A stretch of 64,000 nt of DNA from positions 62,001 through 126,000 of the forward strand of contig CATQHI010000002.1 in NCBI GenBank assembly GCA_958295895.1. The letters run 5' to 3'. The notes under the pieces are model-generated. The model made no database searches. It had not been told where the DNA came from and was given only the letters and a program-made list of their open reading frames with translations. The first letter of the stretch is position 1; each line of letters opens with the position of its first letter. Shown piece after piece: positions 38,264 through 47,191 of the stretch. This DNA is from Saprospiraceae bacterium (GTDB lineage Bacteria; Bacteroidota; Bacteroidia; Chitinophagales; Saprospiraceae). The translations under genes and the position numbers were made by a program.

Positions 38264-39403
38264 CTACCTGAGCTCAATCTTCTTCGGCTCGGTCGTCGGT
38301 CCGTTGACGGTAAGGACGCCATCGTCGTCGATAGACATCTCATCCATGAATACGACCCGCTCATCACCCGTCGATTTAGTGCGGCCGTGGTACACGCAGA
38401 TCATCCGGTCGCTACCGTCCAGGAAGAGGATGCTGTTGTGGCCGGTGCCGGTGACCTCGCCACCCCGGTCGACATTCTTTTCCAGCACGGGATTATTGGT
38501 GGCCTTGGTGTAGGGACCGAGGGGTGAAGCGGCCGTGGCGTAGCCTACTGCGTAATTAGGCCCGGCATAAAAGTTGGCCGAGTACATCATGTAGTAGGTG
38601 CCGTCGTGCTGGAAGGTGAAGGAGCCCTCCGTCCAGCGGCGGTTGACCTCGCCCGAGATGACCGAACGGCTTTCCCATTCGGCGTTGGGGTCGTCCATTT
38701 TCAGGGGCGGGCGGAGGAGCAGGACGGGCTCTCCGATCACCGACTTGAAGTCGGCGGCAAGCTCTACGCCGTAGATCCAGCTTTCCTCGATCTCGTCGAA
38801 CAGCCCCTCTTCCCTGGCCCAGTCGGCCACCTCGCTCTCTACCGGATGCTCGTAGCAGGCTCGGGAGTAGTAGAGGTAGTATTTGCCATCGTCGTCTTTA
38901 TACACGTTGGCGTCGAGGATGGGGTAGCCGGGGCTAAAGATTGGTTCATCCTGCAGGTCATCGAAGGGGCCGGTGGGGCTGTCAGAAACCGCTACGCCGA
39001 TGTGAAAGTTCTCGCCCTCGTTGGTGGGATTGACCTTCCAGTTGGCGCTGTAGAAGAGGTAGTATTTATCGTTGAATTTATAGCACTCCGGGGCCCAGAA
39101 GGCGCTCTCGTTCCAGGTGCTGTCCTTATTGCCGTAGTAGATCTGGTTCTCGTACGTCCAGTCGATCAGGTTAGTGGACGAGTAGACCGAAAAGCCGTCC
39201 TCCGCCCCGCCGCCGGTACCGTAGAGGTAGTAGGTGCCGTCGCCGTCGTCCATGATGTAGGGGTCACCGAACTGGACGTCGAGGGGATTTTGGTAGGCTA
39301 GGGAATCGGTAGCGGCCGCCGGTGTGGCCGCATCGGTGCTCGGGGGCTGCTCCCTGCAGGAGATAGCAACGAGAAGGAGGACTAAGGAGAGTGAAAGCTT
39401 CAT
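38264..39403 (-). CDS. GH43-family glycoside hydrolase lipoprotein 1
   Basis: A 379-residue lipoprotein (lipobox Cys16 in VAISC) with a five-bladed propeller typical of glycoside hydrolase family 43. The catalytic base is probably Asp47 in FGDPYIMD; repeated blade strands YYLYGTGG, YYLFYSANW, YYLYYSRAC and YYMMYSANF are visible, and the acid candidate is Glu in RWTEGSF. GH43 enzymes cleave arabinans or xylans; exact specificity cannot be read. It sits directly downstream of a second GH43 gene (8-base gap), suggesting an operon for hemicellulose or pectin side-chain removal. Confidence 0.88.
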   Translation of the reverse strand: MKLSLSLVLLLVAISCREQPPSTDAATPAAATDSLAYQNPLDVQFGDPYIMDDGDGTYYLYGTGGGAEDGFSVYSSTNLIDWTYENQIYYGNKDSTWNESAFWAPECYKFNDKYYLFYSANWKVNPTNEGENFHIGVAVSDSPTGPFDDLQDEPIFSPGYPILDANVYKDDDGKYYLYYSRACYEHPVESEVADWAREEGLFDEIEESWIYGVELAADFKSVIGEPVLLLRPPLKMDDPNAEWESRSVISGEVNRRWTEGSFTFQHDGTYYMMYSANFYAGPNYAVGYATAASPLGPYTKATNNPVLEKNVDRGGEVTGTGHNSILFLDGSDRMICVYHGRTKSTGDERVVFMDEMSIDDDGVLTVNGPTTEPKKIELR

Positions 39404-39411
39404 GTGCGTGA

Positions 39412-40488
39412 TTATTCGCCGGAGGGGCGCGCGAGTTGCTGGCCGAGGGCTACGGGGGTGCCGAGATCGGGCAGGCCGTCGGCGGTCCAGGTGAAGGGTT
39501 GCATTCTGATACTGCGTTCGTCGCCGCAGCCCTGCCCGGATTGGGGGTTAGCGTGGTAGAGAATCCAGTCTTCAGTGCCGTCGGGCGATGTGAAGAAGGA
39601 ATTGTGACCGGGGCCGAAGACGCCACCGCTGGCGTTGCTGGTGAGTAGCGGGTTCGCCGCCAGACGCGACCAGTTGGTGGCGACCATGGGGTTCTCGCCC
39701 CTGGTCAGGGAGAGGGCACCGATACTGTAGCCATCCTTCCAGCAGCCGCCGGCGGAGTAGAACAGGAACATACGGTCGCCGTGGGCGAGAAACTGGGGGC
39801 CCTCGGTGACCTCGGGGTCGGTGCCGTTCTTCTCCCAGGCGTCGGTCGGGGTCAGTAGTTCGATCCGTTCGCCGGCCGCCTCGGTGGGGCTATTCATCGC
39901 GGCCAGGTAGATATTCTGGCGGATGTTCACGTCCCCCTCCCAACCCGACCAGGCGAAGTAAAGCTGGCCGTCGATATCAACCGGGCTACCGTCGATGGCC
40001 CACTTATCGTCGGGCAGTTTGAGCTCGCCGCGGTCCTCCCACGCTCCCGCGAGGGGATCGTCGTTGGCGTTGGAGAGGACCCACATGCGGTGGTTTGCGT
40101 TGTCGCCATCGCTGGCTGCGTAGTAGACGTACCAGGTGCCATCAATACGGTGCACCTCCGGGGCCCAGATCTGCCTCGAATTCATGCCGGTGGCGGGGGG
40201 CGACCAGACGACCTTGCGCTGTACCGCGCTGCTGTTCAGGGCCGACATCCTGGTGGTCTCGATCAGGGTGACGTTGCGCCCCGTGGTGTAGGTGACGTAG
40301 TAGGTGCTATCCTGCTGAAAGGCCCAGGGGTCGGGGCCTACGCGGTACACGGGGTTGGCGAAGGTAGCAAGTCCATCCTGTGGGGATGTTCCAATAAATT
40401 CTTCCGTCTGATCCTTACACCCACTTATGGTCAGGTACAGCAATGCACTACAGAACAAAGTCCGACTTAGCTTGAGGAAATTCGGCAT
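39412..40488 (-). CDS. GH43-family glycoside hydrolase lipoprotein 2
   Basis: From ATG 40488 a 358-residue lipoprotein (Cys24 in ISGC). GH43 features: catalytic base candidate Asp53 in GPDPWAF, IWAPEVHRIDGTWYVYYAA (the modulator blade), AIDGSPVDIDGQLYFAWSGW and the acid candidate Glu in VTEGPQFL, a pattern close to alpha-L-arabinofuranosidase-like GH43 enzymes. The two GH43 proteins are clearly different subfamilies, not recent duplicates. A longer frame to 40569 would translate the GC-rich element and is rejected. That element ends 4 bases from the start codon. Confidence 0.88.
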   Translation of the reverse strand: MPNFLKLSRTLFCSALLYLTISGCKDQTEEFIGTSPQDGLATFANPVYRVGPDPWAFQQDSTYYVTYTTGRNVTLIETTRMSALNSSAVQRKVVWSPPATGMNSRQIWAPEVHRIDGTWYVYYAASDGDNANHRMWVLSNANDDPLAGAWEDRGELKLPDDKWAIDGSPVDIDGQLYFAWSGWEGDVNIRQNIYLAAMNSPTEAAGERIELLTPTDAWEKNGTDPEVTEGPQFLAHGDRMFLFYSAGGCWKDGYSIGALSLTRGENPMVATNWSRLAANPLLTSNASGGVFGPGHNSFFTSPDGTEDWILYHANPQSGQGCGDERSIRMQPFTWTADGLPDLGTPVALGQQLARPSGE

Positions 40489-40492
40489 GACG

Positions 40493-40511
40493 GGGGCGGG
40501 GCCGCGGGTGC
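40493..40511 (-). repeat. Dispersed GC-rich element, copy 4 (one mismatch)
   Basis: Minus strand GCACCCGCGGCCCCGCCCC, ending 4 bases upstream of the GH43 start codon at 40488, co-oriented. Confidence 0.65.
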
Positions 40512-40620
40512 ACCCATTATGGTACGCTAATCGATCTAGTATCCGCTGTAATGTAGTTAATTGATACAATTACGTGACCTACCTACGTTGACCAAATACT
40601 TCCTTATTTTATTCTGTTTC

Positions 40621-40651
40621 TTTGATTAGTAGCTGCTAATCATTATGTTTG
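40621..40651 (+). promoter_or_regulatory. Near-ideal promoter for the cytochrome/ricin gene
   Basis: TTTG (40621-40624), 19-base spacer, TATGTTTG (40644-40651) match the Bacteroidota consensus exactly. The start near 40656 implies a leader of ~325 nt before the ATG at 40983. The spacer holds GATTAG/CTAATC arms that could be an operator. Confidence 0.65.
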
Positions 40652-40982
40652 CGGCAGGCGATGGAACTCGGATGCCGCCGTGCATGCGATCGCCGAACAG
40701 AAGTGACGTAGGACATTTTTGTACCCCAGTTGTAAAATTTTGTGGCTCTTTTTCTTCTCACGATCCCCCTTCGTGAGTGGATGAGCCGAAAATTTAATCT
40801 GACACAACCACTCGGAAACTTCCCTGTACGTAGAGTAACGATGCTGCCGCTCCGCCCCTTTGTGCTTCGCACTGGTCATTGCTTACAATCTCAGCGTCTT
40901 TAGTTCTCATACGCTACGCCCCCGTTAATCTAACTACTGCCCCACCTGTGGCGGGGAGAACGGACCCCTTTACCCATTTACC

Positions 40983-43922
40983 ATGCAGCATTTCTATACC
41001 GTATTTCGCGCACTCCCCCTGGGGTGCTTACTCCTACTCTTTGGTTTCTCTAGCGCACCACCTACCAGCAGCGCCGACACTGCGGTACTGTTACCCCTCG
41101 AGGTCATCGGAGCCGATGGCTACACCCGCTCGGTTGCCTTCACCCTAGACCAAGCTACGGGAATCGATGCCCTCTACGTGAAGGCACACCGACTGGCCTA
41201 CCGGGACGCTTCTACTAATCCGGACAGAAAAGCCAAGGGGAGTGTGCGGCTCAACGGCGGTGCCTGGATTGACCTGGATAATAGCACGGTCGACTGCTAC
41301 GCCCACGAGGCGGAGTTTGGCTGCTTATCCGGAGCCTACCACACGGTACGGCTCACCGTGCCCATCCGGGGAGCGGTAGCCGGGAAAAACACGCTGCAGT
41401 TTCGCTTCAACGGTACGGACGGCTTTAGCTCCGGCTACCGCATCCTGGAATTCAACCTGCGCCAGGGCAGTCGGGGAGCCGACCGGCTACCCAAGTCAAC
41501 CTTTGTACAGGATAACCCCGCCAACTGGAAAGCCCCGCTTACCGGCGCCGCCGACATCGCCGCCGGTAAGCAGCACTGGGAGACTGCGACACTCGACGAC
41601 GCCCCCGGCGGCGGCACCATCAAGGCTAGCTGCGCCAATTGCCACGCCCAGGATGGCCGCGACCTAGAATACTACAGTTTCAGCAATCGCTCCATTGAGG
41701 AGCGGTCAAAGTACCACGGCCTGAGCAGCAAGCAGGGCAAGCAGATCGCCTCCTACATCCGTAGCTTAAACAAAACCGCGGGCGTACAGCGCCTCGGCCG
41801 CCCCTGGAACCCACCCTACCAACCGGGTCCCGACCTGGACGCTAAGCCGGTGGAAGCCTGGGCCGCCGGCGCGGGGCTGGAATGGGTACTGGAAGACGAC
41901 GCCGCCGCGGTACTGCACGCCTTTGCCGGCTCCATCTCCGCGCGCAGTGTAGCCGACGTACTCGACATCGACAAGACCCACAACACCCGCGAGACGCCCA
42001 TCGCCCTCCAGCTACCCGACTGGCAGGAGTGGCTCCCCGAGGTACACCCCATGGATGCCCCACGTATCGGGCAGAAGTTTTACACCGCACCGCTCATCCG
42101 AAACACCTCCCTCAACGCCGAGTACGAAAAAACACTGGAGCTTCTAGAAAGTGGTTCCGTGGCTGCCCTTACTGCCAATGGCCGCCTAAAAACTCAGCTC
42201 AAACGGCTGGCCGAGCAGACGACTAATCTAAACAGTAGAATGCGCGGGGCGCTTGGTTTCAGCCTCTCTACCCGGGAGGGCGTGACGAGCTACATCATGA
42301 AGTGGGGCGCGGTCAAAAGCTGGGAGATTATGCACGCCTACGAACTAGAAGAACTCGCCCCCACCATGTTCGGCGAGTACGGGGAGGCCCGCTCCTGGGT
42401 CAGTAGCCGGCGCAACGTTTTCGAGCTAGCCCCTCACCGCGTCGCTAACGATAAGTCAAGTATGCAGCATCAGACCAAGGCGGTAGGAAAATACTTTTCT
42501 ACGGCCTGGTACCAACTGCAACTCGTCATCAACGCTGGCAACCGGGAAACGCTACGCCTTTGGCCCGTAGACTGGAACTACCAACCCAATCACATCAATG
42601 ACCTTTATACCCAGGCCAGGGGCCCCAAACACCCCTACCGCTACGTACTCTCCCACGCCAAGATGCTGCAGCAGTATAACGACGACAAGCCCGTCGCGAA
42701 AAGCGGCATCGGCTTCCGACAGATCCACCCGGGCCGGTACGCCCCGGAGGTAGGCCCCGCTAAGTCGCTGTTCACCGGCCTCGACCCTGCCGTGCGCGCC
42801 ACGTTATATGCCGGACTACTTAACGCTACCATGGACCTAATCGAGCGCCACGAGGTAGGTGAGTGGCCACGGGATACCGTCAATTATTCAGTCCGGGACA
42901 ATACCCTGCGCCCCCCTACCTACCGGCCGCGGGTGATCGAGAACTTCCCCAAGGAACTGCACTCGCAACGTCACGCCGACTGCTGGTACACAATGATCCC
43001 CCACTTCCGTGGGGCGGGCGTGGATGAGGCCACCCTGGACCGGCTCATCGACTGGGGCGAGATCATGTGGCCCCGTGGTAACTGGGAGGCCCTGCGGGTG
43101 AAGCACGCCGAACCCCAGACCAAACCCCAGCCTACTGAACTTGCCGACGGCGTGTACCAGCTCCTGGCCCGCCACTCCGGTAAGGCCCTGGCTGTAGACG
43201 TCAACTGGCGCACCAACGGCGGGCATACGGATCCCACCAGGCACGGGGTCAATATCTTCCAGTACGGCGAAGACCAGTGGTACAACCGGCAGTGGCGCGT
43301 CGAGGCCGTAGCGGGCCAGGAAGGCTACTACAAGCTCACTAGCATCTACTCCCACCGCGCGCTCTGCATAGACCTGAACGCGAAAACTAATCGTACGGGA
43401 GACTCCCGGGCCAACGGCACCAATATTTTCCAGTGGGGTAACGATGACCGCGACAACCGCCTGTGGAAAATCGAGCCCGTCGGTGACGGCTACTATAAGC
43501 TTACCAGTAAGCATTCCGGTAAGGTGCTCGACGTCAGCGGTCGCTCCGGGGAAGATGGCACCAACGTGCACCAGTGGGACTACCGGGGTGGGGCCAACCA
43601 ACAGTGGAGCTTCGTACCCGTACCCCCACCAACTAAGACACTTACCTTCGAGCAAGACAGCAAAAGCAAGGCCGAACACCCGGTCCTACAGCCTACAATC
43701 AGCGTCTATCCTAATCCGGTAACCGACCGGCTGACGATCGAGGGCGCGCAGCCGGGTCAGCATATCACGCTGCACGACGCAATGGGCCGCGTAGTAGTAC
43801 GGCAGCACGCTGTGGGGGGGGCTCTGCGACTCGACGTCAGCCAGCTTCCCGCCGGTGCTTACTTACTATGGCTATACGATGAAGATCAGGAGATCGCGAA
43901 CCACCGAGTAATCGTGGAATAG
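40983..43922 (+). CDS. Secreted cytochrome c / ricin-domain protein with T9SS tail
   Basis: A 979-residue modular exported protein. Residues 1-31 are a signal peptide. An N-terminal beta-sandwich (~35-165) resembles a carbohydrate-binding fold. A c-type heme site CANCH is at 217-221, in a cytochrome-like domain with YHGLSSKQGKQIASYIRSL. A large middle region (~290-715) is unrecognised. A ricin-type beta-trefoil follows (~722-881), with three repeats of the type YYKLTS/NRLWKIEPV carrying QW-like ends, a carbohydrate-binding module. The last ~75 residues (ISVYPNPVTDRLTIEG to ANHRVIVE) are a type IX sorting domain. It precedes a GMC oxidoreductase gene and could be its electron acceptor at the cell surface; that link is inference. 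Confidence 0.82.
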   Translation: MQHFYTVFRALPLGCLLLLFGFSSAPPTSSADTAVLLPLEVIGADGYTRSVAFTLDQATGIDALYVKAHRLAYRDASTNPDRKAKGSVRLNGGAWIDLDNSTVDCYAHEAEFGCLSGAYHTVRLTVPIRGAVAGKNTLQFRFNGTDGFSSGYRILEFNLRQGSRGADRLPKSTFVQDNPANWKAPLTGAADIAAGKQHWETATLDDAPGGGTIKASCANCHAQDGRDLEYYSFSNRSIEERSKYHGLSSKQGKQIASYIRSLNKTAGVQRLGRPWNPPYQPGPDLDAKPVEAWAAGAGLEWVLEDDAAAVLHAFAGSISARSVADVLDIDKTHNTRETPIALQLPDWQEWLPEVHPMDAPRIGQKFYTAPLIRNTSLNAEYEKTLELLESGSVAALTANGRLKTQLKRLAEQTTNLNSRMRGALGFSLSTREGVTSYIMKWGAVKSWEIMHAYELEELAPTMFGEYGEARSWVSSRRNVFELAPHRVANDKSSMQHQTKAVGKYFSTAWYQLQLVINAGNRETLRLWPVDWNYQPNHINDLYTQARGPKHPYRYVLSHAKMLQQYNDDKPVAKSGIGFRQIHPGRYAPEVGPAKSLFTGLDPAVRATLYAGLLNATMDLIERHEVGEWPRDTVNYSVRDNTLRPPTYRPRVIENFPKELHSQRHADCWYTMIPHFRGAGVDEATLDRLIDWGEIMWPRGNWEALRVKHAEPQTKPQPTELADGVYQLLARHSGKALAVDVNWRTNGGHTDPTRHGVNIFQYGEDQWYNRQWRVEAVAGQEGYYKLTSIYSHRALCIDLNAKTNRTGDSRANGTNIFQWGNDDRDNRLWKIEPVGDGYYKLTSKHSGKVLDVSGRSGEDGTNVHQWDYRGGANQQWSFVPVPPPTKTLTFEQDSKSKAEHPVLQPTISVYPNPVTDRLTIEGAQPGQHITLHDAMGRVVVRQHAVGGALRLDVSQLPAGAYLLWLYDEDQEIANHRVIVE

Positions 43923-43959
43923 CCACCATCTGACCAAGATGTTCTTTTCGAATCAGCTT

Positions 43960-43978
43960 GCACCTGCGGCCCCGCCCC
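43960..43978 (+). repeat. Dispersed GC-rich element, copy 5
   Basis: GCACCTGCGGCCCCGCCCC, full match, preceded by TT, 18-27 bases upstream of the GMC oxidoreductase start and co-oriented. Confidence 0.8.
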
Positions 43979-43984
43979 GGACCG

Positions 43985-43992
43985 TATCTTGG
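43985..43992 (+). promoter_or_regulatory. Candidate -7 element of the GMC oxidoreductase
   Basis: TATCTTGG, one mismatch to TAnnTTTG, with TTG 24 bases upstream (43958-43960). The predicted transcription start would fall at or within a few bases of the GTG start codon. Confidence 0.35.
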
Positions 43993-44005
43993 GGCGGTGC
44001 AACCA

Positions 44006-45715
44006 GTGGAAAGCAACACCTACGACGCCATCGTAGTCGGCACCGGCATCAGCGGCGGCTGGGCGGCCATGGAACTCTGCCGGGCGGGGCTAAAGACCCT
44101 CGTGCTGGAGCGCGGCCGCCACGTAGCCCACAACGACTACCCCACCGCTAACCTCGATACCTGGGAACTGCCCTACAACGACCAGGTGCCGGCGGCGGAG
44201 AAGGACGCCTACTACGAGAAACTACAACGTAAGGACTACGTACTGCGGCAGGCTTCAAAGCACTTCTTCGTGAAGGACGATGAGTACCCCTACACCGAAA
44301 AGCGGCGCTTCGACTGGGTGCGCGGCTACCAGACCGGCGGCCGCAGCCTGATGTGGGGCCGGCAGTGCTACCGCCTGAGCGATCTGGACTTCACGGCCAA
44401 CGTGCGCGACGGAATTGCAATCGATTGGCCCATCCGCTACGCTGAGCTAAAACCCTGGTACGACTACGTCTCCCGTTTCGTTGGCATCAGCGGACAGGCT
44501 GAGAACCTCTCCCAGCTGCCGGACGGGCCCTACCTACCCGCCATGCCGCTCAACTGCGTGGAAGAGCAGTTCCAACAGCGGGTGCAGGCCACCTTCCCGG
44601 GGCGCACCGTGACGCCCGGGCGGGTGGCCCACCTGACGGCCTACGACCCGGAGGTACACCTAGGCACCCGGGGCAACTGTCAGTACCGCGACCGCTGCAT
44701 CCGGGGCTGCCCCTACGGCGGCTACTTCGCCAGTAACTCGGGTACCTTACCGGTAGCCGCTGCGACCGGCAACATGACGCTGGTCAATCATGCCGCGGTC
44801 CGGGAAGTGATCTACGACGCCGACGCGGGCCGGGCTACCGGGGTGCGTGTAAAACTGAGCGATACGAATGAGGAGGTCGAGTACTTTAGCCGGGGCATTG
44901 TTTTTCTCAATGCCTCTACCTTGAATACCGCCGCCATCCTGCTGTCTAGCACCTCCGCGGCTCAGCCCAACGGACTGGGTAACGACAATGATCAGGTGGG
45001 GCGCAACATCATGGACCACCACCACCGTATTGGGGCCTCGGGCTCCTTTGCCGAATACGGCGATCGGATCGATAAGGGGCGCAAGCCGAACGGCTTCTAT
45101 ATCCCTCGCTTCGTTAACCTCGGTGACCGGAGCAGTAAGAAAGACTACCTGCGGGGCTTCGGCTACCAGGGCGGGGCGAGCCGCGACGGCTGGTGGCGGC
45201 TGGTGCGGGAGGCGGAGACCACGCTTGGGGCCGAGCTAAAGGAAAAGTTGCTCATGCCGGGGGCGTGGAATATCGGCATGACCGGCTTCGGCGAAACGCT
45301 CTCTAATCCCGATAACCGCGTCACCCTGAACCGCGACCTACTGGATAAGGACGGGCTACCGACCTTAACCATGGACGTCGCCTTCGGAGAAAACGAGCGG
45401 GCCATGCGCGAGGACATGGGCACCTACGCCGCCGAGATGCTCGAAGCCGCCGGAGCCAAGAACGTCAACGTCTACCGCGAGGAGGCGCATCCGGGCTTCA
45501 GCATCCACGAGATGGGCTCGGCGCGCATGGGCCGCGATCCGAAGACCAGCGTCCTCAACCGCCACAATCAGGTGTGGGACTGCCCGAATCTCTACGTCAC
45601 CGACGGCTCGGCCATGACCAGTGCCGCCTGCGTCAACCCCAGCCTCACCTACATGGCCCTGACGGCGCGGGCCGTGGACCATGCGGTGGGGGAGCTGAAC
45701 CGGCGCAACTTATAG
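44006..45715 (+). CDS. GMC-family FAD oxidoreductase
   Basis: A ~569-residue flavoprotein that oxidises an alcohol or sugar. Motifs: FAD loop VGTGISGGWAAMELCRAG near the N-terminus, GYQTGGRSLMWGRQCYR (flavin contact), a Cys-rich CQYRDRCIRGCPYGG segment seen in sugar-oxidising members, and the C-terminal SIHEMGSARMG...YVTDGSAMTSAACVNP with the active-site His and Asn. The start is GTG 44006 or GTG 43997; the frame extends to 43958 only by translating the GC-rich element (MHLRPRP), which is rejected. No signal peptide is seen at either start, although family members are often Tat-exported with a partner subunit. Neighbours are a cytochrome c protein and a TIM-barrel isomerase. Confidence 0.9.
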   Translation: MESNTYDAIVVGTGISGGWAAMELCRAGLKTLVLERGRHVAHNDYPTANLDTWELPYNDQVPAAEKDAYYEKLQRKDYVLRQASKHFFVKDDEYPYTEKRRFDWVRGYQTGGRSLMWGRQCYRLSDLDFTANVRDGIAIDWPIRYAELKPWYDYVSRFVGISGQAENLSQLPDGPYLPAMPLNCVEEQFQQRVQATFPGRTVTPGRVAHLTAYDPEVHLGTRGNCQYRDRCIRGCPYGGYFASNSGTLPVAAATGNMTLVNHAAVREVIYDADAGRATGVRVKLSDTNEEVEYFSRGIVFLNASTLNTAAILLSSTSAAQPNGLGNDNDQVGRNIMDHHHRIGASGSFAEYGDRIDKGRKPNGFYIPRFVNLGDRSSKKDYLRGFGYQGGASRDGWWRLVREAETTLGAELKEKLLMPGAWNIGMTGFGETLSNPDNRVTLNRDLLDKDGLPTLTMDVAFGENERAMREDMGTYAAEMLEAAGAKNVNVYREEAHPGFSIHEMGSARMGRDPKTSVLNRHNQVWDCPNLYVTDGSAMTSAACVNPSLTYMALTARAVDHAVGELNRRNL

Positions 45716-45761
45716 GGCCCTAGAAATTCCGTACCTTGTCTTATATCACAAGCTCCTTACC

Positions 45762-46622
45762 ATGAACCGACGCACCGCCCTCAAGAATACCGCCCTGGGA
45801 CTGGGCTCCCTCTCCCTGGGTAAGGCCATCGCTGCTACCGACGCCGCCGCCAGCGGCCCCCTGGCCCAGACCCACCACAGTACCTGCAAGTGGTGCTACG
45901 ATAGCGTGCCCCTGGAGGAGCTCTGCGAGCGTGGCCAGGACATCGGCCTCAAGAGCGTGGAACTGCTCACCGTAAAGGACTGGCCGACTTTGAAAAAATA
46001 CGGCATGACCTGCGCCATGGGCACGCTAGACGCCTTCAGCATTGAAAACGGCTGGAACGAGCCGGCCAACCACGAAAAGCTGCAGGAAGCCTATACCGTA
46101 GCGATCAAAGACGCGGCCGACCACGGCATCCCCAACCTGATCGTGATGAGCGGCAACCGGCGCAATATGAACGACTACGACGGCATGGTGAACTGTGCCG
46201 TCGGCCTACGCCCCCTGGTTAAATTGGCCGGGGACGCCGGCGTAACGCTGCAGATGGAGCTCCTCAACAGCAAGGTCAACCACCCCGATTACATGTGCGA
46301 CCACACCAAGTGGGGCGTGGCCCTGACCGAGATGATCGGCTCGGACCGCTTCAAGCTGCTCTACGACATCTACCACATGCAGATCATGGAGGGCGACGTG
46401 ATCGCCACCATCCAGAAGTACCACGACTACATCGGTCACTACCATACCGGTGGCGTGCCCGGCCGCCACGAGATTAACGACAGCCAGGAGCTGAACTACC
46501 CGGCCATCGTGCGGGCCATCCACGAGACGGGCTTCGAGGGTTTTATCGCCCAGGAGTACCTTCCCACCTACGACGATAAGATCAAGGCTCTGGCCGAAGG
46601 GCTCCGTATCTGCGAGGTATGA
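45762..46622 (+). CDS. Tat-exported TIM-barrel sugar isomerase/epimerase-like protein
   Basis: A 286-residue protein of the AP endonuclease 2/xylose isomerase-like TIM-barrel family, close to hydroxypyruvate isomerase-like sequences. Residues 1-26 carry a twin-arginine signal (MNRRTALKNTALGLG). Metal-ligand candidates: Glu in LQMELLNSK, Asp in LLYDIYHMQ, His in IGHYHTGGVPGRHE and Glu in FIAQEYLP. Related proteins act on keto-sugars in sugar-oxidation clusters. Here it follows a GMC oxidoreductase, so it may process its product; this is inference. The stop overlaps the next ATG (ATGA). A weak -7-like TACCTTGT lies at 45732-45739. Confidence 0.88.
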   Translation: MNRRTALKNTALGLGSLSLGKAIAATDAAASGPLAQTHHSTCKWCYDSVPLEELCERGQDIGLKSVELLTVKDWPTLKKYGMTCAMGTLDAFSIENGWNEPANHEKLQEAYTVAIKDAADHGIPNLIVMSGNRRNMNDYDGMVNCAVGLRPLVKLAGDAGVTLQMELLNSKVNHPDYMCDHTKWGVALTEMIGSDRFKLLYDIYHMQIMEGDVIATIQKYHDYIGHYHTGGVPGRHEINDSQELNYPAIVRAIHETGFEGFIAQEYLPTYDDKIKALAEGLRICEV

Positions 46623-47191
46623 CCCGCCGCCGCCCGCCCTACCAGCTCGTGGCCGACGTCGGCAGCGTAGTCCTGGTCGTATTCATCCTCGTAGCCTACC
46701 GTTTCTTCCCGGGCGGGGTGCCGGGCTGGGCCTTTGCCCTGGCCTGGATCGTCGCTGCCGTAGTGCTCGCGGGTGTACTTACGGAGCTGTACCTCTTCTA
46801 CCGGGAATACCGGACGGGGGTGCTCTTCCCCATGCGCAACGCCTCGCTCTTCATTCTGCTGCTGAGTGTGGTGGGCCTGCCGGTCTACGTGGCGTATAGT
46901 TTTGCGACCGGACAGTACCTCGGGCCCTCTACCCTACTACTCATTCCGGTGCTGCTGGCCTTCGCTACCCGCAACCTGTTTCGCGTGCACCTTGATGCGG
47001 TGACCCTACGCGCCAAGACCGGCTTCCGCTCTCCCGTAGAGGTACCGCTATTTCAGCTCCAGGAGGTAGCCGTTACCGACGACCGCATCACCATCACCTC
47101 CGCCGCTGCCCGCCCGATCGTACTACTCCGGGCCTTCTTCTTCCGGCGGCACTGGCAGGCCCTGGTGCAGAAACTTGAGGAAGTAGCCTAG
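46619..47191 (+). CDS. Membrane protein with PH-like C-terminal domain
   Basis: An unrecognised 190-residue protein. Three to four hydrophobic segments (~12-30, ~36-56, ~72-92, ~98-116) are followed by a ~70-residue soluble part with beta-strand pattern (VTLRAKTGFRSPVEVPLFQLQEVAVTDDRITI), which resembles bacterial PH-like domains of small membrane proteins. The ATG overlaps the stop of the TIM-barrel gene, so it is co-translated with it. The 3' end may overlap an antisense small membrane ORF. No function can be given. Confidence 0.7.
   Translation: MTRRRPPYQLVADVGSVVLVVFILVAYRFFPGGVPGWAFALAWIVAAVVLAGVLTELYLFYREYRTGVLFPMRNASLFILLLSVVGLPVYVAYSFATGQYLGPSTLLLIPVLLAFATRNLFRVHLDAVTLRAKTGFRSPVEVPLFQLQEVAVTDDRITITSAAARPIVLLRAFFFRRHWQALVQKLEEVA

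Larger units (their letters stand above)
40489..40982. other. AT-richer intergenic island with promoter
   Basis: These 494 bases are visibly more AT-rich than their neighbours. They contain a near-perfect promoter (40621-40651), a hairpin CTCACGA / TCGTGAG (40757-40763, 40771-40777) and a 6-bp inverted repeat GATTAG / CTAATC (40624-40629, 40636-40641) between the -33 and -7 boxes. Two overlapping 78-codon minus-strand frames (40643-40879 and 40636-40872) have no recognised family. A possible decayed mobile element or a long structured leader; not resolved. Confidence 0.45.

Noticed and set aside
40636-40879. Two 78-codon minus-strand frames in the AT-richer island as genes
   Set aside because: They overlap each other in different frames, have no promoter or family, and lie under the leader of the next gene; kept only as part of the island finding.
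43958-44005. N-terminal MHLRPRP extension of the GMC oxidoreductase
   Set aside because: It is a translation of the dispersed GC-rich element; the same MHLRPRP start appears artefactually at 51140 before the lipoprotein gene.
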